From: JBAXEO01 sp963789515
Lineage (GTDB): Bacteria > Actinomycetota > Coriobacteriia > Anaerosomatales > JAAXUF01
Direction of reading: 5' to 3'
NCBI GenBank assembly: GCA_963789515.1
Contig: CAWBKW010000009.1
Span: 1 to 64,000 of the forward strand
Length of the DNA stretch: 64,000 nt
In this document: piece after piece, positions 55,562-64,000 of the stretch
How the letters are laid out: every line of letters begins with the position of its first letter
Position numbering within the stretch: position 1 is the first letter of the stretch
Position numbers and translations under genes: made by a program
Notes under the pieces: model-generated
What the model was told of the DNA's origin: nothing
The model's input: only the letters and a program-made list of their open reading frames with translations
The model's database searches: none

Positions 55562-56137
55562 ATGTCGGAAGAGACTCAGTCCAACAACCAGCAGATGATC
55601 GTCATCGCCCTCGTGGTGATCGCGGTTCTGCTCGCCGCTATCGTCGGCGTCGTGATCTGGCAGCAGAGCAAGGCCGCCAGCACTCTCCCCACGCCGACCG
55701 CGACACAGGCACCTGCCGCCACGGGCGGTCAGGCTGGCGCTCCCGCAGGCATGGGCGGCGCCGCTGGCGCTCCCGCAGCAGCGCCGGGTCCGTTCGACGC
55801 CAAGACGGCGACGAAGGTCTCCTCCGGCAAGTCGCCCGAGGAGTTCCTCAAGACGTACGGCGACGACATCCTCGCCAACAAGTACGCCGAGGCCTACAAG
55901 ATGCTGCCGCTCGACAAGCAGCAGAGCTACGGTGACGCGGCCGCCTACGAGGCGCAGGTCAAGGCGTACGGCATCACCAAGTTCAACATGGGCAAGCCCG
56001 TCACCGATGGTGACAACGTGACCATCGTCTCCGAGCAGGTCACGCCGCAGATGCCGATCACCTACACCTGGACCTTCAAGAAGGTCGGCGGCCAGTGGTA
56101 CGTCGTGTCCCGCACGATGGGCGGCTCGCTTCAGTAG
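55562..56137 (+). CDS. Membrane-anchored protein with extracytoplasmic domain
   Basis: A 191-residue protein: a short polar N-terminus, one TM helix (MIVIALVVIAVLLAAIVGVV), a Gly/Ala/Pro-rich linker (residues 40-78), then a compact domain of about 110 residues (SPEEFLKTYGDDILANKYAE, YGITKFNMGKPVTDGDNV and WTFKKVGGQWYVVSRTMGG), a shape like NTF2/DUF4878 domains. AAAGGAAG precedes the ATG. It ends with a strong terminator. The partner or function is unknown. Confidence 0.75.
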   Translation: MSEETQSNNQQMIVIALVVIAVLLAAIVGVVIWQQSKAASTLPTPTATQAPAATGGQAGAPAGMGGAAGAPAAAPGPFDAKTATKVSSGKSPEEFLKTYGDDILANKYAEAYKMLPLDKQQSYGDAAAYEAQVKAYGITKFNMGKPVTDGDNVTIVSEQVTPQMPITYTWTFKKVGGQWYVVSRTMGGSLQ

Positions 56138-56164
56138 CCACCGGTCTGAGATGCAACGTCTTTG

Positions 56165-56191
56165 CGGGGCGCCCAAAGGGCGCCCCGTTTT
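56165..56191 (+). terminator. Rho-independent terminator
   Basis: A 10-bp perfect stem, cggggcgccc (56165-56174) and gggcgccccg (56178-56187), 3-nt loop, and a TTTT tail. It ends the 55562 gene. Confidence 0.9.
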
Positions 56192-56229
56192 GCGTTCGGG
56201 GGGCCGTCGCAGCGTGCTAGTCTTTGCGC

Positions 56230-59136
56230 GTGACTCTCGAGAATCTCTCGGCATTCCTCGTCCCGGGTACGGACGAAACCGTCGAAGCGTCCTACCGGAC
56301 GCTTGCCGAACGCGCTCGCACGGCGGCGTTCGGTTTCGACGACGAGGTCGCGGTGGTCGACATCGAGACGACCGGCTACGACCCGGACCGCGACCGCATC
56401 ATCGAGATCGCCGCCGCGATCATGCACGGCCCGGACATCGTAGGGACCTTCTCGGCGCTCGTCGATCCGCTGGTTCCCGTCCCGTCCGAGATCTCGAAGC
56501 TCACCGGGATCACCGACGAGATGCTCGAGGGCCAGATGAGCGCGGAGGCGGCCGTCTTCAGGCTCGTCGAGTTCATCGGTGGCCGAGACATCGTGGCGCA
56601 CAACGCATCGTTCGACCGTTCGTTCATCGAGCGTGTTGCGGGGCGCCATGCGCTTCGGGGCTCGTGGCTCGACTCGCTGCAGGTGGTGCGGGTCGCCCTG
56701 CCCCGGCTCCGCTCGCACCGGCTGGCGGACCTCGCTCGGGCGTTCGGAGTCCGCCCCGAGGGCCCGGCTCACCGCGCACTGCCGGACGTCGAGGCGCTCG
56801 CCGCGGTCTGGCGCATCGCGCTGGTGGGCCTCTCCGATCTGCCGCCCGGGCTGCTGCACCGGCTGACCGAGCTCGCGCCGACCACGCCCTGGCCGATACG
56901 CTCGGTGCTCGCTCGAGTCGCCGGCGCTGAGCCCCCGGGCGGCTTCTTCGACCTGAAGGAAGGGCGCCGCCGCAAGGTGGCCGCCGACAAGGCCGACGCA
57001 CTGCACGACGCCGAAGAGATCGAGTGCACGTGCCCCGAACCGGAATCGGTTCTGGGCGAGTTCTCGAGTGACGGCATCGCCGGACGCATGTACGAGGGCT
57101 ACGAGGCCCGTGCCGAGCAGCTCGAGATGGCCGGTGCGGTACTCGAGGCCTTCGGCACGCGGACTCACGCTGCCATCGAGGCGGGAACCGGGGTCGGCAA
57201 GTCGGTCGCCTACCTGGTGCCGGCAGCCCTCTACTCGCTGCAGAACCGTGTCGGCGTCGGGGTCGCGACCAAGACCAACGCGCTCATGGACCAGCTCGTC
57301 TACCACGAGCTTCCCAAGCTCAACCTGGCCCTCGGCGGGGTGCTTCGCTACGCGGCGCTCAAGGGCTACGACCACTACCCGTGCCTCCGCAAGCTCGAGC
57401 GCTTCGCGGGCGAACTCGAGGCCGGGGCCGACGAGGACCGCCTCGCGACCGTCGCCGCGCTCTACGCGTGGACGGCGCAATCGTCGTGGGGTGACCTCGA
57501 CGCGATCAACCTGCACTGGGGCCGCCGCGAGGTGCGTGCCGCGGTCTCAGCGTCGCAAGCCGACTGCACGCGCAAGCGCTGCCGGTTCTACCCCAACCTC
57601 TGCTATCTGCATGGCGTACGGCGCCGCGCCGCGAGCGCCAACGTGGTCGTCACCAACCACGCGCTGCTCTTTCGAGATGTCGTCGCGCAGGGAGGCATCC
57701 TTCCGCCGATCCGGCACTGGATCGTCGATGAGGCGCACTCTGCCGAGAGCGAGGCGCGCAAGCAGCTCACGAGCGGAGCAAGCCACGTCGAGCTCTCGGC
57801 GGTTCTCGGCGGGCTGGCCTCGAAAGGCCGGGGTGGGCTGCTCGAGAACCTGCGGCGCGCCCTGCGCGGGGCGGACACGGCCTCGGCCGTCGGTGCGATC
57901 GCCCGCATGGAGGACCAGGTCGCCCGGTGCTCGACGATCAGCGACTCCCTCTTCGACTTCGTCAAGGACCTGGCGCCGCTCGCCGGTGGGTCCGAGTACG
58001 ACGCGGCGCAGCTCTGGCTGACCGAGGAGACCCGCGAGACCGGTCCGTGGGGCACCGTTTCCTCGACCGGCAGCGCGCTCGCCAAGCGCCTCGAGTCGCT
58101 CATCGCCGACGGCCGCGAGCTCATGACCCTCCTCGAGGAGCTGGGCGGCGACTTCACCGAGGGCCGTGCCGACCTCGTCGGGCTGCTCTCCCGGCTCGCC
58201 GAGCAGCACGCCGGCCTCGTCGCCGTACTCGACGGCGAGGACGAGGGGCTGGTCTACTCGGCCACGCTGGACCGCCGACGGGACCGCGACGCCGAGAAGC
58301 TCGTCGCCGAGCGGCTCGACGTGGGCGAGGTCCTCGTCGATGACCTGTACCCGCGCGTCCACAGCGTGGTGTTCACCTCGGCGACCATCGCGACGGGGGA
58401 GTCGTTCGAGCACTTCGCACGAGCGGTGGGACTCGACCGCGTCGCGCCGGAGTCGTGGCGCTCACTGCGTCTGGCGTCGAGCTACGACTTCGAGCGGCAG
58501 ATGGCCGTCTTCGTCCCCACGGACATGTCGCTTCCCGCCGAGCGGGGCTATCTCGCCGATCTCGAGCGGCTGCTCGAGGATGTGCACGTCGCCATGGGTG
58601 GCAGCGTGCTCACGCTGTTCACCAACCGGCGCGACATGGAGCATCTGCACGCGATCCTCGAACCGCGGCTCGAGCGCGCGGGGATCGCCTTGCTGTGCCA
58701 GAAGCGGGGGACGAGCGCCAAGCGGCTCCGGGACGAGTTCCTCGCCGACGAGCGCCTGTCGCTCTTCGCGCTGAAGTCCTTCTGGGAAGGGTTCGATGCC
58801 AAAGGCGACACCCTTCGCTGCGTCGTCGTGCCCAAGCTACCGTTCGGCCGTCCCACCGACCCGCTCGCTCAGGAACGCGAACGCCGAGAAGGGCGGCAGG
58901 CGTGGAGCCGCTACACGCTGCCCGAGGCCGTCCTCGAGCTGAAACAGGCGGCCGGGCGCCTCATTCGCAGCCGGACCGATGTCGGCTGTCTCGTCATCGC
59001 CGACGCACGTGTGATCGCCAAGGGGTACGGACGCGAGTTCATCTCGGCGCTCCCTGTCGCCGACATCGAGAAGCTGCCGACCCGCGCGGCGGTCGAGGAG
59101 ATCCGGAAACGGTTCGGGCGCTCGGGCGGGACGTGA
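56230..59136 (+). CDS. DinG-family helicase with N-terminal DnaQ-like exonuclease
   Basis: A 968-residue protein. Residues 35-200 are a DEDDh exonuclease: VAVVDIETTGYDPDRDR, IVAHNASFDRSFIERVA and HRALPDVEALAAVW. The rest is an XPD/DinG-type helicase: Walker A EAGTGVGKSVAYLVPA, DEAH box HWIVDEAHSAESEA, and late motifs ALKSFWEGFDAKGDTLRC and QAAGRLIRSRTDVG. Four Cys (YPCLRK, ADCTRK, RKRCRF, PNLCYL) fit the DinG iron-sulfur cluster. No ribosome site precedes the GTG, but TAGTCT lies 6 bp upstream, suggesting a leaderless mRNA. It probably acts in DNA repair or RNA-DNA hybrid removal. Confidence 0.93.
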   Translation: MTLENLSAFLVPGTDETVEASYRTLAERARTAAFGFDDEVAVVDIETTGYDPDRDRIIEIAAAIMHGPDIVGTFSALVDPLVPVPSEISKLTGITDEMLEGQMSAEAAVFRLVEFIGGRDIVAHNASFDRSFIERVAGRHALRGSWLDSLQVVRVALPRLRSHRLADLARAFGVRPEGPAHRALPDVEALAAVWRIALVGLSDLPPGLLHRLTELAPTTPWPIRSVLARVAGAEPPGGFFDLKEGRRRKVAADKADALHDAEEIECTCPEPESVLGEFSSDGIAGRMYEGYEARAEQLEMAGAVLEAFGTRTHAAIEAGTGVGKSVAYLVPAALYSLQNRVGVGVATKTNALMDQLVYHELPKLNLALGGVLRYAALKGYDHYPCLRKLERFAGELEAGADEDRLATVAALYAWTAQSSWGDLDAINLHWGRREVRAAVSASQADCTRKRCRFYPNLCYLHGVRRRAASANVVVTNHALLFRDVVAQGGILPPIRHWIVDEAHSAESEARKQLTSGASHVELSAVLGGLASKGRGGLLENLRRALRGADTASAVGAIARMEDQVARCSTISDSLFDFVKDLAPLAGGSEYDAAQLWLTEETRETGPWGTVSSTGSALAKRLESLIADGRELMTLLEELGGDFTEGRADLVGLLSRLAEQHAGLVAVLDGEDEGLVYSATLDRRRDRDAEKLVAERLDVGEVLVDDLYPRVHSVVFTSATIATGESFEHFARAVGLDRVAPESWRSLRLASSYDFERQMAVFVPTDMSLPAERGYLADLERLLEDVHVAMGGSVLTLFTNRRDMEHLHAILEPRLERAGIALLCQKRGTSAKRLRDEFLADERLSLFALKSFWEGFDAKGDTLRCVVVPKLPFGRPTDPLAQERERREGRQAWSRYTLPEAVLELKQAAGRLIRSRTDVGCLVIADARVIAKGYGREFISALPVADIEKLPTRAAVEEIRKRFGRSGGT

Positions 59137-59217
59137 TCGCGATGGGAAGCCGGGGCGGAGACCATGATGCAGTCGGGACAGCGACGAGGGCGATCGTGAG
59201 CCGGCGCGCCGTCACCC

Positions 59218-59613
59218 TTGGCGTCGCTGCTGCTGTGCGCCGCACTGGCGGTGACCGGCTGTACGTCTCGGCGAGCACCGGGTCCGGACGCCACCCAGAG
59301 CATCGTCGGTCTCTGGAAGATCGAAGCTGCAAAGGGCCGGCCCGCCAGCCTCTCGGAGATCGGCTTCGGTGCGGACGGCTCGTTCAGGCACTCCGGCAAC
59401 AACGCGCTCGGGCTACCGGTCAACTTCGGGGGGCGGTACGAGATAGGCGGTTCGGCGAAGGAGTCGGTGATCCGGCTGACCTACGATGACTTCCCCGACA
59501 AGCCGACGACGTGGTTCTTCCGCTTGGCGGGAGACACCTTGACCGTCGCGCCCAGCGCGGCAGATCTGGGAACCGAGGCGGCGATCGTCTTCACGCGCGC
59601 TCAGCAGCAGTAG
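59218..59613 (+). CDS. Putative lipoprotein
   Basis: About 131 residues from a TTG: MASLLLCAALAVTGCTSRRA has a lipobox (AVTGC), so the mature Cys would be lipidated. The following domain has GLWKIEAAKGRPASLSEIGF and YEIGGSAKESVIRLTYDDF, a small beta-rich fold. The signal peptide lacks basic residues; a GTG at 59196 in another frame gives SRRAVTL directly before it, so one extra base near 59218 would explain the odd start. No family recognised. Confidence 0.65.
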   Translation: MASLLLCAALAVTGCTSRRAPGPDATQSIVGLWKIEAAKGRPASLSEIGFGADGSFRHSGNNALGLPVNFGGRYEIGGSAKESVIRLTYDDFPDKPTTWFFRLAGDTLTVAPSAADLGTEAAIVFTRAQQQ

Positions 59614-59616
59614 GCG

Positions 59617-60573
59617 CTACGGGACCAGGCGCGAGGTGCGCGCGTACTCCTCGCGTGCGAGGGCCACGACCGCGGCGCGGACCGCTTCGGGTTCCAGCAC
59701 CTCGACACTCCCGAGACGCGCCACCACGCGACGGGCGATCCAGTCTGTCCCCGCGAAGGGGACCTCGGCGATCTCGTCGCCGTTCTCGCGCTGTTCGACC
59801 AGACGTGAACCCGGCCAGTCGCGCTCGACGAACGTCCCGGGGCCCGCGAATCGCAGACGGGCCACCGGCAGGCCCTCGGCCGAGAACGCCGTGGAACTCA
59901 GACCCGAGGTCCCGTGTGCGGCCGGCGCGAACGGTTCACCCGTCGCTTCCAGGCCCCGGATGCGGTCGACGCGGAAGGTACGGAAGTCGTCGGCCTCTCG
60001 GCACCAGGCCGAGAGATACCAGGCACCGCGGTCGGCCAGTAGCTGGAGCGGCTCGACCGTGCGCTCGCCGGGCGCGTCAGCGCCGTCGCGCTGGTAGGCG
60101 AGCTTCACCGTCCGGTGGTCGCGGATCGCCGCCGCGAGCGCTTCGAAGACCTCGACGTCGTGCCCGGCCGTCTCGGTACGAAGCGTCTTGGCGAGCTCCT
60201 CGGCGTCGAGCGAGGCGCTGGTGGCCGCAGCGAGCTTGGCGTTGAGCGGGTCGTCAGCCGAGAACCCCGCCGCCGACAGCGCCGCCGAGAGCGCCTCGGC
60301 CTCGGCGAGCGACAGCCGGACCGGGCCGCGCATCGCGGGGACCGAGCCGAAGACCTCGACCCGGTCGCCCTCGATGGAGAGCGGCACGAGCTCCCACGGA
60401 GAGTACGGGGCGATGCCGCACATGGACAGGGTCGTCAGATCGGCCGCGAGCTCCGCGGGCGACGAGCCCACCTCCGCGGCCATCTCGGCGAGCGAGATCA
60501 CGCTGCCGTTCTTCATGCGTCCCAGCAGTGCGATCAGGCGTCGTGCGCGATGGGCGGTGCTGGCCTTAGCCAT
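59617..60573 (-). CDS. WYL-domain transcriptional regulator (PafC-like)
   Basis: A 318-residue WYL protein. An N-terminal helix-turn-helix (RARRLIALLGRMKNGSVISL, EMAAEVGSSPAELAADLTT) is followed by a WYL domain (RDHRTVKLAYQRDGADAPGE, TVEPLQLLADRGAWYLSAWC, FRTFRVDRIRGLEATGEPF) and a C-terminal WCX-like part. It follows the other WYL gene with an 8-bp overlap. In actinobacteria such pairs are PafB and PafC, which together activate the mycobacterial-type DNA-damage response. The order and layout match; naming by position is inference. Confidence 0.87.
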   Translation of the reverse strand: MAKASTAHRARRLIALLGRMKNGSVISLAEMAAEVGSSPAELAADLTTLSMCGIAPYSPWELVPLSIEGDRVEVFGSVPAMRGPVRLSLAEAEALSAALSAAGFSADDPLNAKLAAATSASLDAEELAKTLRTETAGHDVEVFEALAAAIRDHRTVKLAYQRDGADAPGERTVEPLQLLADRGAWYLSAWCREADDFRTFRVDRIRGLEATGEPFAPAAHGTSGLSSTAFSAEGLPVARLRFAGPGTFVERDWPGSRLVEQRENGDEIAEVPFAGTDWIARRVVARLGSVEVLEPEAVRAAVVALAREEYARTSRLVP

Positions 60574-61543
60574 GGGCGACGAGCACCTCCTCCAGACCGC
60601 TGCGAAGCGCATCGACGGCGTCGCGGGGCTCGACGAGTCGCAGTCCCGGGCCGTTGTCGATGACGAACTGCAGCAGCCGTGACTGAGAACTCGCCGCAAC
60701 GCGCCACAGACCCCCGTCGCCATCCTTCTCGATGGAGCCCTGGCCTGCCGAGAGGGACTCCATCCGCCACACAGCGCTGGGCTCGAAGCGGATCATGGCC
60801 TCGAACCGGGATGCGTCAGGTCCGTACTGGAAGGGGAGGCGTACGAAGCTCCCCACGTCGAACCCGTGCGGCCGCTCGAAGTCGGGCGACTTGGGGCGGG
60901 CCGGGTTCACCGCGATCTCGGACATGCGGGCCACCGTGTACGTCCGGAGCTGGTCCTTGACGATATCGCGGCCGACCAGGTACCACCGGCCGTCGTGCAG
61001 GAACAGCCCGTACGGCTCCACTGCGTGAGGCGCGCTGACTCCCTGCGAGTTGGTGTAGCCGAAGTCGACCGACTTCCCGCGTCCCGCGGCATCCGCGAGC
61101 AGCGCGACGATCGCCCCCTGGTGCTCGGGTTCCTCGTCGGCAAGCCGCGCAGCGGCGGGCACGTCACCTGAGTCCGTCGCCGAGGCGATCTTGGCCATCG
61201 CGAGGCGCAGGTCGTCGGAGAAGGGGAACGAGGGGTCGTCGAGCAGCGCACTCGCTGCGGCCTGCACGGCAGCCGCTTCCTCGGCCGTGAGGTCGAGTGG
61301 GGCGGCGAAGGTGCCCGCGCGGTCGAGGCGGTAGTAGCCCTCGTTCTCGGCGTCGGTCAGGATCACGAGACCGGCGGTGCGCAGATCGTCCTTGTCCCGC
61401 TCGAACTGGCGCTTGAAGGCTTCGTCGGCCTGGTCGGGCGCGTAGCCCTTGACCTCGGCACGAATGTCTTCGGCGCTGACGGGTTCGCGTGCGGCCGAGA
61501 GGTAGAGCGCGAGATTGACGAGACGTTCGACTGCGGTGTACAA
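60566..61543 (-). CDS. WYL-domain transcriptional regulator (PafB-like)
   Basis: A 325-residue WYL protein with a PafB-like N-terminus: YTAVERLVNLALYLSAAREP and EVKGYAPDQADEAFKRQFER then DKDDLRTAGLVI. The WYL region is seen in KSVDFGYTNSQGVSAPHAVE and PYGLFLHDGRWYLVGRDIVK. The start is TTG with GGAGGGGG upstream. A -10-like TACAAT is at 61574-61579 on this strand. It is coupled to the PafC-like gene. Confidence 0.88.
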   Translation of the reverse strand: MYTAVERLVNLALYLSAAREPVSAEDIRAEVKGYAPDQADEAFKRQFERDKDDLRTAGLVILTDAENEGYYRLDRAGTFAAPLDLTAEEAAAVQAAASALLDDPSFPFSDDLRLAMAKIASATDSGDVPAAARLADEEPEHQGAIVALLADAAGRGKSVDFGYTNSQGVSAPHAVEPYGLFLHDGRWYLVGRDIVKDQLRTYTVARMSEIAVNPARPKSPDFERPHGFDVGSFVRLPFQYGPDASRFEAMIRFEPSAVWRMESLSAGQGSIEKDGDGGLWRVAASSQSRLLQFVIDNGPGLRLVEPRDAVDALRSGLEEVLVAHG

Positions 61544-61625
61544 GAAGCCCCCTCCGGCGGTGCGGACACCGTGATTGTACGGCACCCCCGACTCCCCGCA
61601 GGGCAACGTGCGTCCCGAGAAACGA

Positions 61626-61654
61626 AACGACCCGCGTGGGGGGCGCGGGCCGTT
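61626..61654 (-). terminator. Hairpin upstream of the pafB-like promoter
   Basis: On the minus strand aacggcccgcg pairs with cgcgggtcgtt (11 bp with one G-U), 7-nt loop, followed by TCGTTTC. It could stop readthrough into the WYL pair. The rest of the gap 61655-61830 shows no gene. Confidence 0.4.
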
Positions 61655-61830
61655 CAATTTCCTGAGCGGGCGTTCCCCGACTCTGAGGGGGGTTAGAGGC
61701 GGTTCGCCACTGCTCGACCAACTTCCAGCAATGTGTGTGCCAAGAATGCGCACACGAGGCACTCAGTGCGTCTCGGAGTCGACTGATCCGCTGAGCGGCC
61801 GGCCGGCCCGGGCCGAGGCTTCTTTGCGGT

Positions 61831-62463
61831 GTGACCTCGGGTGCGGTACAAGAAGGCGGGGACACGAGCGCATGGGCACTCCGAAAGGTGGCACGAGATC
61901 CGGTGGCAGACCAGCATGCAGGCTCCGAGACCGACGCGGAATCGCCCCCGGTTCCCGATGTCGACCACAGCGACCGGACGATCTGGTGGACGATCTTCGT
62001 CGTTGGGTTCGTGGTGTTCGTCGGGATACTCCTGCTCGGGAGGCCGTTGGTCCAGGGCCGTCTCACCGCCGCACGCAATCTCGATCGAGCGTCGGCGATC
62101 ATCGCCGATACGAAGACGGACATTGCGGCGATCGACGACCGCGTGCGTGCCGTGTCAGCGACGTCCGGAAGCGGCTCAGGACCCGGCACATCCGCCGAGA
62201 TCGCGGCCGCCCGGGGTCGGCTGAAGGAGGCGGCCGCGCTCTCCGAGACCGGATACGACCGGCTCACGTCCGACGAGCAGGAGCGAGCAGTGATCGTCAA
62301 GGCGACCGCACTTGCACGGCTCGAGGTTCTCGACGCCGCCGCCGCGGTCCTGTCGGCGGGAACAACGGGCGTTCCGACCGGAGGAACTGAGCGGGCGCTC
62401 AGGGAGTACGAAGCGGCGGTCGACAAGGTGCGACAGGCCGACGAGGCGCTTCTGAGGCTCTGA
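61831..62463 (+). CDS. Hypothetical protein with one TM and a helical extracytoplasmic part
   Basis: About 210 residues, GTG start uncertain. A polar N-terminus of 50 residues is followed by one TM helix (IWWTIFVVGFVVFVGILLLG) and then Ala/Asp-rich helical segments (LDRASAIIADTKTDIAAIDD, AIRGRLKEAA-like heptads and REYEAAVDKVRQADEALLRL), probably coiled coil. No family recognised. It is 65 bp upstream of another membrane protein gene. Confidence 0.55.
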   Translation: MTSGAVQEGGDTSAWALRKVARDPVADQHAGSETDAESPPVPDVDHSDRTIWWTIFVVGFVVFVGILLLGRPLVQGRLTAARNLDRASAIIADTKTDIAAIDDRVRAVSATSGSGSGPGTSAEIAAARGRLKEAAALSETGYDRLTSDEQERAVIVKATALARLEVLDAAAAVLSAGTTGVPTGGTERALREYEAAVDKVRQADEALLRL

Positions 62464-62527
62464 GGGCGGAGTCCGGTCCGACGAGTCCTTGGCTGAAGGA
62501 TACCGACGTGGATCTGAGGGGGCAGGC

Positions 62528-63322
62528 GTGAGCGCACAGGAGTTCTGGTCCGGTTGGTGGTGGCCGGCAGCGACGGCGTTGGTCGGTCTCGTGTTCGCCT
62601 GGCTCGTCTTCGACCAATGGCTGCACCGGCGCAAACCCCATCAGCTTGCGTGGTCGGTAGGTCTGCTCATGTACGGAGTCGCGGCACTGATGGAGGCGGT
62701 GTCCGAGTTCAGCGGGCACTGGAACCCGCTGGTGTATCGGCTCTACATCGTGCTTGCCGCTTCGATGGTGGGCTACCTCGGCCTTGGTTCGTACTATCTG
62801 ATCGCCAAGAAGAAGACCGGCCCGCACATCTATCTGGGGATGCTCCTCGGCTGGGAGATCGTGTTCCTCTGGGGCGTGTTCAACACCATGCTCATCCCGA
62901 CCAAACTCGTGCCCGGCATCACCGTGGGTGGCCAGGCCCTGGGCGCCGCGTCGACCTTCCCACGCATCATGTCGCTGCCGTTCAACATCACCGGTTCGAT
63001 CTTCCTGCTCGGCGGCGCGCTCATCTCGATCTGGCGCTTCGCGCGCAAGAGGGAGTTCGCGTACCGGATGTGGGCGAACGTCTTCATCGCGGCCGGGACC
63101 ATCATCATCGCGGGCGCCGGCAGCATGGCCAGGGCGGGGCTCAGCGTCGGTCTCTATCCCGCCGAGATGGTCGCCTCCGCGCTGCTGCTCGTCGGATTCC
63201 TCATGGCCGGGACGCTCGACAAGGGCGTCAAGGAGTCGGTGCAGCACGGGCGCGAGCGCCGCGCACGCGAGGCGGCGGCGCGAGCTGCCGAGGAGATGCC
63301 TCCGCCCGACGAGGCGTCGTAG
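62528..63322 (+). CDS. Hypothetical integral membrane protein, about 7 TM
   Basis: 264 residues starting with GTG after GAGGGGG. Seven hydrophobic stretches are seen, for example WWWPAATALVGLVFAWLVFD, SVGLLMYGVAALMEAVSEF, IVLAASMVGYLGLGSYYLIA and AGTIIIAGAGSMARAGLSVG. A basic-acidic tail of about 35 residues ends the protein. No family recognised. It converges on the Crp/Fnr gene. Confidence 0.75.
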   Translation: MSAQEFWSGWWWPAATALVGLVFAWLVFDQWLHRRKPHQLAWSVGLLMYGVAALMEAVSEFSGHWNPLVYRLYIVLAASMVGYLGLGSYYLIAKKKTGPHIYLGMLLGWEIVFLWGVFNTMLIPTKLVPGITVGGQALGAASTFPRIMSLPFNITGSIFLLGGALISIWRFARKREFAYRMWANVFIAAGTIIIAGAGSMARAGLSVGLYPAEMVASALLLVGFLMAGTLDKGVKESVQHGRERRAREAAARAAEEMPPPDEAS

Positions 63323-63343
63323 GCCGCGAGCCGAACGTTCGGG

Positions 63344-64000
63344 TCAGCCCTCTTCGTAGCCGCTTCCGAGTGCGGCGAGCGCCCGCATGTCGGTGATGGT
63401 GACGTTCTGGCCGCTCACCTCCATGACTCCGTCGTCCTTGAGCCGCGCGAACGCTCGTGAGAGCGATTCGGGAGTGGTTCCGAGAGCCATGGCGAGTTCG
63501 CCCTTCTTCATGCCCAGGCTGACATGCAGCCCCGTGGCCGTGGGGCTGCCCGATTGCAGCGCGCGCTGGAAGACGTAGCGGGCGACACGGCTCGGGACAT
63601 CGAGCGCCAGCGTCGTGACGACCGCGGTGAAGTTCACGACGCGCGTAGCGAGATCCGCGAGCAGCGTGCGTGCCACCTGCGGCTCGTGGTCCAACAGCTC
63701 GAAGAGCGCTTCGGCCGGCACGCACGCGTAGGTCGCCGGCGTCGCAGCGTCGATGTTGGCCGGATAGCGCGCTCCGGCCATGGCCGCCACGGCGGCGAGC
63801 GGCTGGCCCGACTCGACGGTCTCGAAAGTGATCTGCCGGCCGTCTGCGCCCAGATAGAAGACGCGCGCCTTGCCCGCTATGAGCACACCGAACTCCTCGG
63901 CGGGTTCGCCCTCGCGTGCAAGCGAGGCCCCGCGCGCCACGTCGGCGACCCGCGCCTGGCGCGCGAGCACCGCCACTGCTTCGTCGGAGGCGGTACGCCA
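63344..64000 (-). CDS. Crp/Fnr-family regulator (5' end outside window)
   Basis: At least 218 residues; the frame runs off the right edge. A cyclic-nucleotide-binding-like beta barrel is seen (ARGASLAREGEPAEEFGVLI and IDAATPATYACVPAEALFEL) and a C-terminal winged helix (MKKGELAMALGTTPESLSRA, FARLKDDGVMEVSGQNVTIT). There is no Cys cluster for an FNR-type 4Fe-4S centre; only one Cys is seen. The signal is unknown. Confidence 0.88.
   Translation of the reverse strand, partial: WRTASDEAVAVLARQARVADVARGASLAREGEPAEEFGVLIAGKARVFYLGADGRQITFETVESGQPLAAVAAMAGARYPANIDAATPATYACVPAEALFELLDHEPQVARTLLADLATRVVNFTAVVTTLALDVPSRVARYVFQRALQSGSPTATGLHVSLGMKKGELAMALGTTPESLSRAFARLKDDGVMEVSGQNVTITDMRALAALGSGYEEG

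Noticed and set aside
61655..61830. Possible tRNA or small RNA gene in the gap before 61831
   Set aside because: No cloverleaf, T-loop or conserved RNA pattern could be built; only GC-rich sequence is visible.

Overview
The window looks like the replication-origin region of a high-GC, probably anaerobic actinobacterium, most likely of the class Coriobacteriia. This is inferred from gene order and content, not from a database search. The order HATPase gene-dnaA-dnaN-recF-dciA-gyrB-gyrA on the minus strand, divergent from rpmH-rnpA-yidD-yidC-jag and rsmG-parA-parB on the plus strand, is typical of actinobacterial origins. GTG starts, ATGA/GTGA stop-start overlaps, a PafBC pair, a rubrerythrin, an iron-sulfur type L-serine dehydratase and a multihaem cytochrome c fit a high-GC anaerobe.

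Layout. About 1-10 kb is an accessory block: a DUF389 protein, a small membrane protein and a Cys-type sulfatase on plus, converging on a minus-strand series (TetR, two metallo-beta-lactamase-fold proteins, a small membrane protein, a SulP anion transporter, an AI-2E family protein). A tRNA-Ile(GAU) with encoded CCA and its own promoter and terminator follows. About 10-16.8 kb holds YjbQ, a bifunctional nuclease, a MacAB-like efflux system (adaptor, ATPase, two near-duplicate FtsX-type permeases) and a HAD phosphatase. About 17-28 kb is the gyrase/dnaA cluster. DnaA-box-like 9-mers lie on both sides of dnaA, in the dnaA-dnaN gap and between the HATPase gene and rpmH. About 28-33.9 kb has ribosome, membrane-insertion and segregation genes with two perfect parS sites, one overlapping the rsmG start. 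About 34-40.2 kb is an AddAB-type helicase-nuclease pair. About 40-51 kb carries rlmN, a rubredoxin-first rubrerythrin, a membrane-anchored multihaem cytochrome, HtrA protease, D-Ala-D-Ala ligase, and a cation P-type ATPase joined to or overlapping a histidine kinase core. About 50.6-55.4 kb has the two halves of L-serine dehydratase on either side of an iron-uptake feoAB operon with a palindromic operator. The rest holds a DinG-family helicase with an exonuclease domain, PafB/PafC-like WYL regulators, membrane proteins of unknown role, and a Crp/Fnr regulator cut by the window edge.

Sequence quality. Many genes, including essential gyrA, gyrB and ddl, are broken by single-base frame changes, whereas 23.9-42.1 kb and 55.5-64 kb are almost free of them. 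Because each break can be healed by one base and rejoins conserved protein on both sides, I read them as indel errors in the assembly rather than gene decay. Such genes are reported as one feature spanning all pieces.
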